Shown piece by piece: positions 53,378 through 62,446 of a stretch of DNA of 64,000 nt. The translations under genes and the position numbers were made by a program. Under the pieces are notes generated by a model. That model was not told where the DNA came from and searched no databases. It saw only the letters and a list, made by a program, of their open reading frames with translations. Every line of letters starts with the position of its first letter. Within the stretch, counting starts at the first letter, position 1. This stretch comes from Desulfosarcina ovata subsp. ovata. Its GTDB lineage: Bacteria > Desulfobacterota > Desulfobacteria > Desulfobacterales > Desulfosarcinaceae. The stretch spans positions 682,001-746,000 of the forward strand of contig NZ_AP021879.1 of NCBI RefSeq assembly GCF_009689005.1. Direction: 5' to 3'.

Positions 53378-54604
53378 TTATCCCACCAACTGGTTCATCT
53401 CGAAAATCGGCAGGCAGATGGACAGCACGATGAACAGGACCACCACCGCCATGACCAGAATGATGACCGGTTCCAGCATGGCCATCATGCTCATGATCGA
53501 TGCCTGAACTTCGTTTTCATAAACGTCGGCAATCTTGTAGAGCATGGGTTCCAGTTCCCCGCTCTGCTCACCCACCTGGATCATCTGGACGGCCAGATCT
53601 GGGAAAACGGTATCGGTCGCAAGGGATACCCCCAGTCCCTGGCCCCGCTCCACCTCAGCGGACGCATTTTCGATCAGATCGGAGATGATAACATTACCGG
53701 TGATGTTACGCACGATTTCCAATGCCGGCAGCATGGTCACGCCGTTTTCGAGCAGTGAGGCGAGGGTGCGGGCAAAGCGGGCCACGGCGATTCGTCTGAG
53801 CAGGGATCCTGCCACGGGCAGGCGCAGCAGGAACCGGTCGGTCACCACCAGTCCGTGTTCGGTTTTTCGAAACATGCGCATTGCCACCAGTCCGGCGGCC
53901 ATCACGATGAGCAGCAACCACCAGTAGCTTTTGAACAGGTCGCTGGCAGCAAGCAGAAATCGGGTTGGTGCAGGCAGTGCCTGGTTCATGTCTTCGAAAA
54001 TGGTGGTGATGTTGGGCACCACGAAGGTCATCAGGAAAAAGAGCACTATGGTGCCGATGACGGTCATCAGAATCGGGTAGGCCAGAGCGGTTTGAATGCG
54101 GGATTTCAGCTCCTGCTGTTTTTCCATGATGTCGGCCAGGCGCTGTAGAACGATCTCCAGGGTCCCGGACGTCTCACCGGCGCGGACCATGTTGACATAG
54201 ATCTGAGAAAACACCGATGGGAAGTGTGTCAACGCCGAGGCAAAGCTGTTGCCCTCGACGATGGCGTCTTTGATCCGGGCGACGACCTTGGTGAATCCCT
54301 GGGTTTTGGTCTGGGAAACCAGGGTGGTCAGGGCCGAGACCAGTGGGAAACCGGCGCCGGTGAGGGTGGCCAGTTGGCGGGTCCAGAGGCTGACCTGGGC
54401 CGGTTTGACGCGGCTGAACAGCCCATGCAAGGCATCCATGCGGCTCTCTTTGGCGCTGGTGCCTTCGGTCACCTCTTTGACACTGACGGGAAAACCGCCC
54501 ATGCCGCGGATCTTCTGCCGGGCGGCCTGGGCACCATCGGCGTCGATAATGCCGGTAATGGTTTTTCCTTTGGTGTCGAGAGCCTGATACTCGTAAACGG
54601 GCAT
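53378..54604 (-). CDS. gspF: type II secretion inner-membrane platform protein GspF
   Basis: 408 residues. Two copies of the GspF/PilC cytoplasmic domain (first around residues 60-190 with FSRVKPAQVSLWTRQLATLT, second around 265-390 with RFARTLASLLENGVTMLPAL) flank three membrane helices. It forms the inner-membrane centre of the machine over GspE. AGGA lies eight bases before the ATG and the rsmB stop is 12 bases upstream, linking the secretion genes to the ribF-def-fmt-rsmB run. Confidence 0.93.
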   Translation of the reverse strand: MPVYEYQALDTKGKTITGIIDADGAQAARQKIRGMGGFPVSVKEVTEGTSAKESRMDALHGLFSRVKPAQVSLWTRQLATLTGAGFPLVSALTTLVSQTKTQGFTKVVARIKDAIVEGNSFASALTHFPSVFSQIYVNMVRAGETSGTLEIVLQRLADIMEKQQELKSRIQTALAYPILMTVIGTIVLFFLMTFVVPNITTIFEDMNQALPAPTRFLLAASDLFKSYWWLLLIVMAAGLVAMRMFRKTEHGLVVTDRFLLRLPVAGSLLRRIAVARFARTLASLLENGVTMLPALEIVRNITGNVIISDLIENASAEVERGQGLGVSLATDTVFPDLAVQMIQVGEQSGELEPMLYKIADVYENEVQASIMSMMAMLEPVIILVMAVVVLFIVLSICLPIFEMNQLVG

Positions 54605-54616
54605 GGCGATGTCCTG

Positions 54617-56029
54617 TCAGCCGGTGCGTGTCAGCCGGGCTGCGAAAAATCCGTCCATGTGATGAAGATGGGGAAATGTCCTTAGAAAACCGCGTTTGTC
54701 CAGGAACGGACGCAACACGGTTTCCGCTGCCGATTTTCTATGATCTATAGCAAAATTCGGGTGGTTTTTCAAAAAACGATCGACCACCGCTTCATTTTCT
54801 TCAGGTTCCATGCTGCAGACCGAAAACACCATGACGCCACCGACCCTGAGCAGCGGCGCCAGGTGCCCGAGAAACCGATGCTGCCGGTCGGCAAAGCGAC
54901 GGATATCCTGTTTGCGAGCCACCCATTTGGCATCGGGGTTGCGGCGCAATACACCCAGTCCGGAGCAGGGGGCGTCGATGAGAATCCTGTCATATAGGGC
55001 GTGCTCGTCCGTCGGAAGGGCCCGGTTCAGGTCTGCCTGGCGGGTTTCGATGATTGTTGCCCCCAGACGCCGGGCCTCGTCGGCCAGGCGGGCCAGCTTG
55101 GCGGCAACATGCTCCAGGGCCACGATGCGTCCGCGGTTGTCCATCAGCTGTGCCAGGTGACCGGTTTTGCCGCCCAGTCCGGCGCAGGCATCCAGAACGG
55201 TTTCATCCGGTTGGGGGGAGAGAAGCAGGGAGACCAGCTGGGCCGCGGCATCCTGAACGGCAAACCGGCCGTCGATAAAGGCCTTCATCCGAAAAATCGG
55301 TTTCTTGAGCCCGTCCATGTGGACCGCGCCGGGCAGCCTCTCGATGGGAGCCAGCCTTTCGACATCACCGGCAAGGGCGGCGATCAGGTCGGGTAGGTCG
55401 TTTTTCAGGCGGTTGCAGCGTATGGTAATGGGAGGAATTTCGTTGGTCGAATCGGCCAGTTGTCGGGCCGCCTCAAGGCCAAGACGGTCGATCCAGCGCG
55501 CCATCAGCCAGTGCGGGGTGGATGTGGCCACCGCCAGATGGTCCACCGTTGAAACGGCTGCATCGGGCAGTCGGAAGCGGTCGGGCTCGCGCAGCGCAGT
55601 GCGCAGCAGGGCGTTGATAAAGCCGGCGGCCTGGGCCACTTTATGGGCCCGGGCCAGGTTGACCGCCGTATTGACCGCTGCTGATGGCGGTATGCGATCC
55701 ATGAAAAGAATCTGGAAAAGGGCCAGCCGCAGAATATTGAGAACCGTGGGGGCCATTTTCTCTATCGAGCGGTCGGCGTATGCCGCGATCACGCTGTCCA
55801 GCCGCAGTCGCCAGCGCAGCACGCCATATACCAGCTGATTGAACAGGGCGCGGTCGCGGGGGGAAAGCCGCCTGCGACAGGAATCTTCCGCTTCCAGGAT
55901 GGCGTCCAGGGTGGAACGGCCGGATTCCAGGCGATTGAGCACCGTCAGGGCGGCGCTACGGGCGTCAGGCGCCGGCCGGAAGTGGCGTGCCGAGGGCCTG
56001 CCCGAATGCATACGGGGAGGATGGGTCAT
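54617..56029 (-). CDS. rsmB: 16S rRNA (cytosine-967-C5)-methyltransferase
   Basis: 470 residues. The N-terminal NusB-like RNA-binding domain (RSTLDAILEAEDSCRRRLSP then RDRALFNQLVYGVLRWR) precedes a SAM-dependent methyltransferase domain: VLDACAGLGGKTGHLAQLM binds SAM, DAPCSGLGVLRRNPD holds one catalytic Cys and VFSVCSMEPEENEAVV the other. It methylates C967 of 16S rRNA. It starts six bases after the fmt stop, the common fmt-rsmB arrangement. Confidence 0.93.
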   Translation of the reverse strand: MTHPPRMHSGRPSARHFRPAPDARSAALTVLNRLESGRSTLDAILEAEDSCRRRLSPRDRALFNQLVYGVLRWRLRLDSVIAAYADRSIEKMAPTVLNILRLALFQILFMDRIPPSAAVNTAVNLARAHKVAQAAGFINALLRTALREPDRFRLPDAAVSTVDHLAVATSTPHWLMARWIDRLGLEAARQLADSTNEIPPITIRCNRLKNDLPDLIAALAGDVERLAPIERLPGAVHMDGLKKPIFRMKAFIDGRFAVQDAAAQLVSLLLSPQPDETVLDACAGLGGKTGHLAQLMDNRGRIVALEHVAAKLARLADEARRLGATIIETRQADLNRALPTDEHALYDRILIDAPCSGLGVLRRNPDAKWVARKQDIRRFADRQHRFLGHLAPLLRVGGVMVFSVCSMEPEENEAVVDRFLKNHPNFAIDHRKSAAETVLRPFLDKRGFLRTFPHLHHMDGFFAARLTRTG

Positions 56030-56035
56030 TGCGGA

Positions 56036-56977
56036 TCAACCCAGACAGGAACCGTCGGGCAGGCGGCAGCCACACAGAAAATCGTCAATCGGCAGGCGCT
56101 TTCCCGACTCGCCCTGAATCTCCTTGATGGCCAGGGCGTCTTTGCCGGTGGCCACGCGCAATTCTCCGGGGATACACTCCAGAATCGTGCCGGGCGGGAC
56201 GCTGATGTCACGGTGCAGGACACTGGCGCGGAAGATTTTCAGGCGCATGCCGTCACTGAACGTAAAGGCACCGGGCCAGGGCGTCACGCCCCGGATCAGG
56301 CGGTCGATCGTTTCAGCCGGCTGGGACCAGTCCACCTGACCATCTTTTTTTCTGAGCATGGGAGCGTAAGTGGCCCGGGAATGATCCTGGGGCATACGGG
56401 GCAGGGTGCCGGACCGGAGCATCTCAAAAGTTCTCAGGATCGTCTCGGCCCCCATGCGGCTCAAACGGTCATGCAGTTCGGCGGCGGTCTCGGTGGGGCC
56501 GATGGGCGTGCGGTCCATGAGCAGAATATCGCCGGTGTCCATGCCCTTATCCATCATCATAGTGGTGATGCCGGTCTCCGCGTCCCCCTCGATAATGGCC
56601 CGATGAATGGGCGCCGCCCCACGGTGACGCGGCAGCAGTGAGGCGTGGATGTTAATTGCGCCCTGCTTGGGGATGTCCAGAAGCGACTGGGGCAAAATCT
56701 GGCCGAAAGCGGCCACGACGTACAGATCGGGAGCCAGATCGGCCATTTTGCGGTGAAACTCCTCGGTGCGGACCGTTTCGGGTTGCAGCACCGAGCAGCC
56801 AAATTTGAGTGCCGCCTGCTTGACCGGTGGTGGAGTGAGCTTGCGCCCCCGGCCTTTGGGACGATCCGGCTGCGTCACCACGGCCAGTATCCGGTAGCCT
56901 CTTTCGTGAAGGGCGGCCATCGGGGGAACGGCAAAATCAGGAGTCCCCATGTAGACAATGGTCAATGGGCGGCTCAC
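56036..56977 (-). CDS. fmt: methionyl-tRNA formyltransferase
   Basis: 313 residues. IVYMGTPDFAVPPMAALHER begins the formyltransferase fold, INIHASLLPRHRGAAPIHRA then IIEGDAETGITTM contains the catalytic Asn and His and the SLLPRHRG loop, and the C-terminal domain binds tRNA. It formylates the initiator Met-tRNA. Its start overlaps the stop of def by four bases (ATGA), so deformylase and formyltransferase are coupled. Confidence 0.95.
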   Translation of the reverse strand: MSRPLTIVYMGTPDFAVPPMAALHERGYRILAVVTQPDRPKGRGRKLTPPPVKQAALKFGCSVLQPETVRTEEFHRKMADLAPDLYVVAAFGQILPQSLLDIPKQGAINIHASLLPRHRGAAPIHRAIIEGDAETGITTMMMDKGMDTGDILLMDRTPIGPTETAAELHDRLSRMGAETILRTFEMLRSGTLPRMPQDHSRATYAPMLRKKDGQVDWSQPAETIDRLIRGVTPWPGAFTFSDGMRLKIFRASVLHRDISVPPGTILECIPGELRVATGKDALAIKEIQGESGKRLPIDDFLCGCRLPDGSCLG

Positions 56978-57483
56978 CGTTGCTTCATTTCTTTCATGAC
57001 CCGGCGTTTGTACATCTGACGCTTCAAGGCGCTGATGCGGTCAATGAAAAGGGTTCCGGTCAGATGATCCATCTCGTGCTGGATGACGATGGCCAGCATG
57101 CCCGCCGCTTCGAAGCGCAAGGGGTTGCCGTCGCGGTCCACTCCTTCCACCAGAATCTGTTCCGCCCGTTTGACGTTGGCCCGAAAGTCGGGCACGCTCA
57201 GGCAGCCTTCGTTTTCGGAAATGATCTCTCCCGCCTGCTCGATGATGCGCGGATTGATCAGCACTTGCAGGTCATGGCCATCCTCCCGGGTAGCGATGTC
57301 GTAGACCAGAAAACTCTGTCCAATGCCCACCTGCGGCGCGGCCAGTCCGATCCCCGGGGCGGCGTACATGGTTGTTGCCATGTTTTCGATAATGGTCTGC
57401 AGAGCTCCGTCGACATTTTCAACCGGAACGGTCTGCTGTTTGAGGAATTTGTCTGGAAATGTCAGTATGTCTAACACGGTCAC
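56974..57483 (-). CDS. def: peptide deformylase
   Basis: 169 residues from a GTG at 57483 with AAAAGG nine bases upstream; the ATG at 57543 would add 20 residues before the conserved TVLDILTFPD start. The three active-site motifs are present: GIGLAAPQVG, EGCLSVP (metal Cys) and VIQHEMDHLTGTLF (HExxH). It removes the N-terminal formyl group from new proteins. Confidence 0.95.
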   Translation of the reverse strand: MTVLDILTFPDKFLKQQTVPVENVDGALQTIIENMATTMYAAPGIGLAAPQVGIGQSFLVYDIATREDGHDLQVLINPRIIEQAGEIISENEGCLSVPDFRANVKRAEQILVEGVDRDGNPLRFEAAGMLAIVIQHEMDHLTGTLFIDRISALKRQMYKRRVMKEMKQR

Positions 57484-57539
57484 GGTGTTCAACCTTTTGG
57501 ATAGCGTGCGAGTGTTTTTATGAAAAATTCGCTGGGAGC

Positions 57540-58484
57540 TCACTCGAAATGGAGCGCCAGGATTTTCCGGGCATCAACAATATCCTGCTGGATCTGTTCG
57601 ATCAGTTCGTCGATTCCGGAGAATTTTTTCTCATTCCTCAATCGCTGCACGAAATCGACCATGATGCGCTGGTCGTAGATATTCTGATTGAAGTCGAGAA
57701 TATGGACCTCAACTGTGAATATGTGATCGCCGAAGGTGGGACTGAAGCCGATATTGGCCACCCCCTGATAGCGCTTGCCGTCGCATTCGACAATGACAGC
57801 GTAGACACCCAGTTTGGGACACAACTCATCCTGCAGGACAATATTGGCGGTGGGGATACCCAACAGCCTACCCCCCCGGTCACGGCCGTGGGCCACGGTC
57901 CCGCGGATCTGGTAATTGCGCCCCAGCATGCGCGAGGCGGAGATAACGTCGCCCTCCATGACCAGCTGGCGGATACTCGTACTGCTGATCCGGGCATTTT
58001 TTTCGCGGACCGACTGGATCCAGTCGGCAACGACCACGGAAAAGCCCATCTCTTCGCCAAATCGTTTGAGAAGTTCCACATTGCCTTCACGGTTGTTGCC
58101 GAAGGTGTAGTCTTCACCCACCACAATGGCTTTCATACCGATCCGCCGAATCAGTACCTCCTCAACAAAGGTTCGTGCGGACAGGGCGGCGAATCCCATG
58201 GTAAAGGGAATGCAGATCAGGACGTCGATGCCGGCTTTTTCGATCAGTTCGGTTTTCTGTTCGTTCAGTGTGATCAGCGGGGGATGGCCGTTGTTGGTGA
58301 TCACCCGGATCGGGTGGGGGTCAAAGGTAATGGCCACGGCAGTACCGTCCATGGCGTCGGCCCTTTCGATCACCTCATGGAACAGGGCCTGGTGGCCAAT
58401 GTGAACACCGTCGAAATTACCTATTGTAATTACCGCGGATTTAAATGGTTCAGTGATGGAATTGATGTCTTGGATAATTTTCAT
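57540..58484 (-). CDS. ribF: bifunctional riboflavin kinase / FAD synthetase
   Basis: 314 residues. The N-terminal FAD synthetase domain has VITIGNFDGVHIGHQALFHE with its nucleotidyltransferase GxFDGxHxGH motif, and ISSTSIRQLVMEGDV. The C-terminal kinase domain shows GTVAHGRDRGGRLLGIPTAN, the flavokinase signature. It makes FMN and FAD from riboflavin. It is the first gene of the long minus-strand run; its upstream region is shared with the divergent tRNA-Leu promoter. Confidence 0.94.
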   Translation of the reverse strand: MKIIQDINSITEPFKSAVITIGNFDGVHIGHQALFHEVIERADAMDGTAVAITFDPHPIRVITNNGHPPLITLNEQKTELIEKAGIDVLICIPFTMGFAALSARTFVEEVLIRRIGMKAIVVGEDYTFGNNREGNVELLKRFGEEMGFSVVVADWIQSVREKNARISSTSIRQLVMEGDVISASRMLGRNYQIRGTVAHGRDRGGRLLGIPTANIVLQDELCPKLGVYAVIVECDGKRYQGVANIGFSPTFGDHIFTVEVHILDFNQNIYDQRIMVDFVQRLRNEKKFSGIDELIEQIQQDIVDARKILALHFE

Positions 58485-58512
58485 GATCTTTCAGTTTTCT
58501 GTAAAAATGAGC

Positions 58513-58539
58513 TTGACACGAAAAACAAAAGACTATAGT
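58513..58539 (+). promoter_or_regulatory. promoter of tRNA-Leu
   Basis: TTGACA (58513-58518) and TATAGT (58534-58539) are good boxes but are only 15 bases apart, shorter than the usual 17. The tRNA begins 50 bases downstream. Confidence 0.5.
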
Positions 58540-58589
58540 TAGTGCATCTTCAGTTTGAAATCAACCTTTTTGAATTCATTCTGAAACGT

Positions 58590-58676
58590 GCCGAAGTGGC
58601 GGAATTGGTAGACGCGCTAGGTTCAGGGTCTAGTTGGGGTTCCCCAGTGGGAGTTCGAGTCTCCCCTTCGGCACCA
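58590..58676 (+). tRNA. tRNA-Leu (CAG anticodon)
   Basis: 87 bases including encoded CCA. The acceptor stem is GCCGAAG/CTTCGGC, the D arm GGCGGAATTGGTAGACGC fits class II tRNAs, the anticodon arm is CTAGG-TTCAGGG-TCTAG, the variable arm is TTGGGGTTCCCCAGT-like and the T loop is TTCGAGT. The 3' end is a likely integration site for the element downstream. Confidence 0.96.
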
Positions 58677-58690
58677 ACAAAAATCACCAT

Positions 58691-58746
58691 AAGATGCCGT
58701 TTTTATTTGCATAAAGCACAAATAAGGCGGCATCTTTGTTTTTTAT
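58691..58746 (+). terminator. terminator after tRNA-Leu
   Basis: AAGATGCCG (58691-58699) and CGGCATCTT (58728-58736) pair, with a further TTATTTG..CAAATAA inner stem, followed by TGTTTTTTAT. Confidence 0.75.
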
Positions 58747-58843
58747 AGATAAATATAATAAAAACAAAATCTTATCATTTTTTTGTCGAAAATTGGCGCG
58801 TTATTAACGCGTTATTGGGCAATATACATGCCAAAAACGAGGA

Positions 58844-58870
58844 GATCGGTACGTCATTAACGCACCGATC
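58844..58870 (-). terminator. possible terminator of the integrase gene
   Basis: GATCGGT and ACCGATC form a 7-bp dyad 43 bases past the integrase stop on the minus strand, with CGTTTTTGG a few bases further. It overlaps an ATTAACGC unit that recurs at 58803-58810, so it could equally be a recombinase arm site. The rest of 58747-58913 is AT-rich with no gene. Confidence 0.35.
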
Positions 58871-58913
58871 CCCTGTTGACATCTCCAATTTTGTCGGTCT
58901 CAGAGTCGTAGAG

Positions 58914-60068
58914 CTATTTCTTCCCTGACACTCTCTTCACTTGGATTACCTTTCCCAGCCCATCTTCGTACAAACCCCGCAACGTGTCATCGCGGATATC
59001 GTAATACCTCTCAAAGGCTTTGTTGGTTTTATGGCCCGTTCCTTCCATACATTCTGACTTGGACCGCCCGCACTCGTTGCGCCAGTGGACGACAGTGCTG
59101 TGTTTGGTGCCCGGGTAAAGGGAAACGCTGCTGATTCCCAAGACCTTACAGGATCGGCGCCAGACGTTTGCAAGGTAATCCCTTCCGAACGGGCTGCTGG
59201 GCTTTGCTGCGCCGTTACCGGCGGCGTGCCTGAAAAGCGGCATCTCTGGAAAAGATTTAGGAAGCCCCTTCAACAGGTCCACGTGGTACCCGACCAGTGG
59301 CAGGTATTTCGGATGCCCCTCCTTCGGATCCTCGATGTGGAGCCTTGCCATTTCGGCGTCGAAATAGCGTTCCTTGCATCGTATCAACTCCCCTGGGCGC
59401 ACCTTGGGATAAGTGGCCAGAATGGAGACGGCGATATAGATCCGCGGGTTTTTTTCCCACGTGTCCTCGTAGATTTTTTCGAGAACCTCTTGCTGGCGCT
59501 CCTTCCGCAACACCTGGCGTAATCTCGGTTCTGCCTTGATTTCAGGAAATTCCGGCATCTGGTCTTGTGTGATCTCCCGGCGCTTCAGCAACCAGCGCCA
59601 GAATGTGACGTATGTGTCAATGATTCGCTTGACGTAATAAGGGGATTTGCCGGAGTCGAGAAGGTCGTTTTGGAGGTCTTCGATTTCAGCGTAGCCAATC
59701 TGTTTGACATTCCGACACTTCCAGGCATCCACGCCGAAGCGCAAGCGCTGTTCGTATTTCTTGATCGCCTTGAGGTGTTTTTTCGCTTTGAGAAAACGCG
59801 CGACCAAGTTTTCGAAGCCGAGGGGTTCTTCAACCCTATGGTCGCGAATATCGAAGGTACCCCGGTCCTCTTCGTACCGGTATCCGGTCAACCTGCGGTA
59901 GGCTATCCTGTAGTCTGAAAAGTTGCGGGTGAGGTTGCCAAATCGGACCACCATCCGTGTCGCATGGATTTGCGGGTGGTTGGGGCACCAGATACCATTG
60001 GGCTCGAAATGCCGGAGTTGCTCGCCGCAAAGTGCACAATGCTGGTTCGTGTAGATTCCGCCGCGCAT
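58914..60068 (-). CDS. tyrosine recombinase / phage-type integrase
   Basis: 384 residues from the ATG at 60068, chosen for AGGAGG eight bases upstream. The N-terminus has a Cys pair region (CALCGEQL...WCPNHPQ) that looks like a small zinc finger. A SAM-like core-binding domain follows (GKSPYYVKRIIDTYVTFWRW). In the catalytic domain KVRPGELIRCKE holds the first Arg; TKHSTVVHWRNE gives His but lacks the usual Arg three residues later; GHKTNKAFERYYD has the second His and the Tyr nucleophile. The gene points toward tRNA-Leu, as expected for an integrase beside its attachment site. The second Arg may be missing, so activity is uncertain. Confidence 0.8.
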   Translation of the reverse strand: MRGGIYTNQHCALCGEQLRHFEPNGIWCPNHPQIHATRMVVRFGNLTRNFSDYRIAYRRLTGYRYEEDRGTFDIRDHRVEEPLGFENLVARFLKAKKHLKAIKKYEQRLRFGVDAWKCRNVKQIGYAEIEDLQNDLLDSGKSPYYVKRIIDTYVTFWRWLLKRREITQDQMPEFPEIKAEPRLRQVLRKERQQEVLEKIYEDTWEKNPRIYIAVSILATYPKVRPGELIRCKERYFDAEMARLHIEDPKEGHPKYLPLVGYHVDLLKGLPKSFPEMPLFRHAAGNGAAKPSSPFGRDYLANVWRRSCKVLGISSVSLYPGTKHSTVVHWRNECGRSKSECMEGTGHKTNKAFERYYDIRDDTLRGLYEDGLGKVIQVKRVSGKK

Positions 60069-60255
60069 GGACACCCCTCCTGGTGAGGTTGTCATGGCAG
60101 AATACATCATTGATGGGCGGCGGGTCAAGGTTTGCTCGCTTATCGGTCTGTGCCAGAGTGATCCTTTTGTTGCTGTTTTCTCTGGGGCCAACAGATTTCA
60201 TGGCAAGATGGTTTCACTGCAATAGAACGGCTTTCGGTCCTGACTGGCGATGACA

Positions 60256-60762
60256 CTACATCGCAATGCTATTAACGGCCTTCGTGACCTCATTTTTCAA
60301 TTGAGATATGCGTTGCTTGGTAAGCCCCAGGCCCTTTGCCGTGGCGGTGCCGGTCAAGTTTTCATCGAGGGCGCGCTCCAGAAAGCATTCGAATTTCGGG
60401 ATGGATTTTATCAGCAGTTCTACAATCTTTTCCCGGGCCTCATCCTGTTCCGGCGAGCTTTGGGATTGCCCCCAAACCAGATGGACATCCTCTTGGGTTA
60501 TTTCAAAATTGAGTTCCTCGAAGTAAACCTCCCTGCCGTTGGATTTCATGGACAGTTCTTTGAATTTCGAGTCAATGTGTATCCAGGTCCAGGCGATCAG
60601 GCCGGCCTTGTCAGTATCGATCTTCCAGCGGTTCGCCGCTTTTAGCGCCGCCAGGTAGCCTTCCTGCATGAGGTCTTCCCATTCGTAATTTTTGATGTAG
60701 GGCCGGTATTTCCGGATCTTCGATTTGATGATGGGCTCGATCTGTTTCAAAAATTTTTCCAT
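60256..60762 (-). CDS. small sigma-factor-like protein
   Basis: 168 residues. The N-terminal part (KSKIRKYRPYIKNYEWEDLM then QEGYLAALKAANRW) resembles sigma-70 region 2, including the DLMQEGYLAL pattern, and the C-terminus (GTATAKGLGLTKQRISQLKN) reads as a region-4 helix-turn-helix. The middle is a short acidic linker. Such small sigma-like proteins occur on phages and integrated elements, as alternative sigma factors or as packaging or late-gene regulators. It is 187 bases upstream of the integrase on the same strand. Target promoters unknown. Confidence 0.7.
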   Translation of the reverse strand: MEKFLKQIEPIIKSKIRKYRPYIKNYEWEDLMQEGYLAALKAANRWKIDTDKAGLIAWTWIHIDSKFKELSMKSNGREVYFEELNFEITQEDVHLVWGQSQSSPEQDEAREKIVELLIKSIPKFECFLERALDENLTGTATAKGLGLTKQRISQLKNEVTKAVNSIAM

Positions 60763-61249
60763 GATGCCTGACGGTTTCTTGAGTCTACGCTCCAGGAGTA
60801 CCGGTTCCCTCTCTGTATAGTAATAGGCGGCAGGGTAAATTTCCGGATGGCATTGCCGATCCGGCAGAACTTCTCAATCGGTGACGTATCGTAAAAGCAC
60901 ACCGCGCCGGCTCTGGATGGATGGACAGGCAATGGACCTTATCCATTTGCGACTGCTAAAAGCAGGTGGTTCATTTGCTGAGAAGATAGTAGCTGCGAAC
61001 AAGAACGAGCGCGCGGATAACGATGGTATCGCACGATGCGTGCCATGGTGGTAACGCTTTGTAATGGCAGCTAAATGAGAATTTATGGAAGTGAAAGGGG
61101 TTTAATTCCGGGCTTGTATCGGAAGCGTTGCAGGAAAAAAACGATGGCGGGCTGATTTTTTCTGTTGAGCTGCAATGACCTCAAGGGATAGCAGTATTAA
61201 AAATTGTCCTGCCATCCCTGATGGGCGAACCGAAAACACTTTTGCCGAT
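60763..61249. other. gene-free stretch between the sigma-like gene and the sigma-54 activator
   Basis: About 490 bases without a convincing gene on either strand. A hairpin-forming dyad (CCGGAT..ATCCGG at 60843-60864) is the only structure noticed. It should hold the promoter of the sigma-like gene, but no clear boxes are seen. Confidence 0.5.
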
Positions 61250-62425
61250 TCACTTCACGACATAGACACGGCAAATCCGGTCGCCGTCGTTGGCGTTGTA
61301 TCTATATTCTTGCGAGGCATCGAATTGTCTGTATTTTGCCAATGAGCCGGTATCGATTCCCAATATTTTTGCCGTCCGGGACTGATTGTTATGTGTTTCG
61401 GACAGGACATGATTGCAGATTTCGCTCCTGAAACGGTTGACATGCTGCTTTAGCTCGATCTTTTTGTGACCCTCTGCGTTGACGCTGTTGATATCCCAGG
61501 AAAAGAGGACTTTGCTTTTCAGGCTGTCAGGAAAGACGCCTCCGGCTGCATTTGCAGCGCTGTCCGCCGGCTCCAGGGTGTAGTTGGAAAACCGGATCCA
61601 TTCTTTTTTCAGCGTTGTTGCTTCGTGGTCTTTGCGTGATTCGACCATGGCGGTACGGATCACATGTTCAAGTTCACGAACGTTTCCGGGCCAGTTGTAA
61701 TTTTCGAGCAATTCAAGTGCATCCGGTGCGATATCTTTTATTTTCGAAAATCGTCTCGATGTTTTTCCATCCTCTGTCAACATGGCCGGGCAACGGATCC
61801 CCGAATTGTTTTCCCGGATGAAATGGTTAGCCAGCAGTTTGATATCTTCTTTTCTCCGCCGCAAGGGCTTGAGTTCTATGATATATTCCGAGATGCGGAA
61901 AAAAAGCTCGGTTCGAAAGGATTCAAGGTTCAAAAGCTCATGGGGCGATTGGGTGGTAGCCGAGATAATGCGGATATTCACCTCTTTCCTGTCCTGGACA
62001 CCGCCACCCACCGGATTGACAACCGGTATTTCCAGCAGGTTCAACAGCATGATTTGGACTGCCGGGTGGGCTGTCGCGACCTCATCAAGAAATAGGGTGC
62101 CGTTGTCAGACTCCAGAACAATGCCATCGTTATTCTTGGTTGCTCCGGTGAACGCATGCGCCACATGACCGTAAAGCTGACTTTGGGCAAGAGTCGGCAC
62201 AAGGGCGCCGATGTTGGTTCTTCGAAAGTGATGTTTTTTACGCTGAGGGTGAAGGTCGTGGATGATATTGGCGACCATCGTTTTTCCGGTGCCGGTCTCG
62301 CCGGTGATCATGACCCTGGCATCGGTGGGTGCCACTAGCTGGACCATCTCTTTTACGTCCTTGATCACCCGGCTTGCGCCGATCAACTGTTTTAAGGGAT
62401 CTTTTGAAGCTGCGTCGTATTGCAA
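61250..62425 (-). CDS. sigma-54-dependent activator without sensor domain
   Basis: 391 residues. The start is TTG at 62425 with AGGAGG seven bases upstream. There is almost no N-terminal regulatory domain: the AAA+ domain begins near residue 14, with Walker A GETGTGKT at 42-49, Walker B GTLFLDEVA at 109-117 and NWPGNVREL before the DNA-binding end. The sigma-54-contacting loop reads HAFTGA at 90-95, with His replacing the normally invariant first Gly of GAFTGA. The C-terminus has a Fis-like helix-turn-helix (NQSRTAKILGIDTGSLAKYR). It probably activates, or competes at, sigma-54 promoters of the operon that contains it. Its start is 22 bases after the unknown gene. Confidence 0.85.
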   Translation of the reverse strand: MQYDAASKDPLKQLIGASRVIKDVKEMVQLVAPTDARVMITGETGTGKTMVANIIHDLHPQRKKHHFRRTNIGALVPTLAQSQLYGHVAHAFTGATKNNDGIVLESDNGTLFLDEVATAHPAVQIMLLNLLEIPVVNPVGGGVQDRKEVNIRIISATTQSPHELLNLESFRTELFFRISEYIIELKPLRRRKEDIKLLANHFIRENNSGIRCPAMLTEDGKTSRRFSKIKDIAPDALELLENYNWPGNVRELEHVIRTAMVESRKDHEATTLKKEWIRFSNYTLEPADSAANAAGGVFPDSLKSKVLFSWDINSVNAEGHKKIELKQHVNRFRSEICNHVLSETHNNQSRTAKILGIDTGSLAKYRQFDASQEYRYNANDGDRICRVYVVK

Positions 62426-62446
62426 GGTACCGCCTCCTTTCCTTAA

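Noticed and set aside
42034-54604. Cluster as a type IV pilus system
   Set aside because: GspC, GspN, GspK and a secretin of the T2SS type are present and there is no PilT, PilQ or major pilin, so it is type II secretion.
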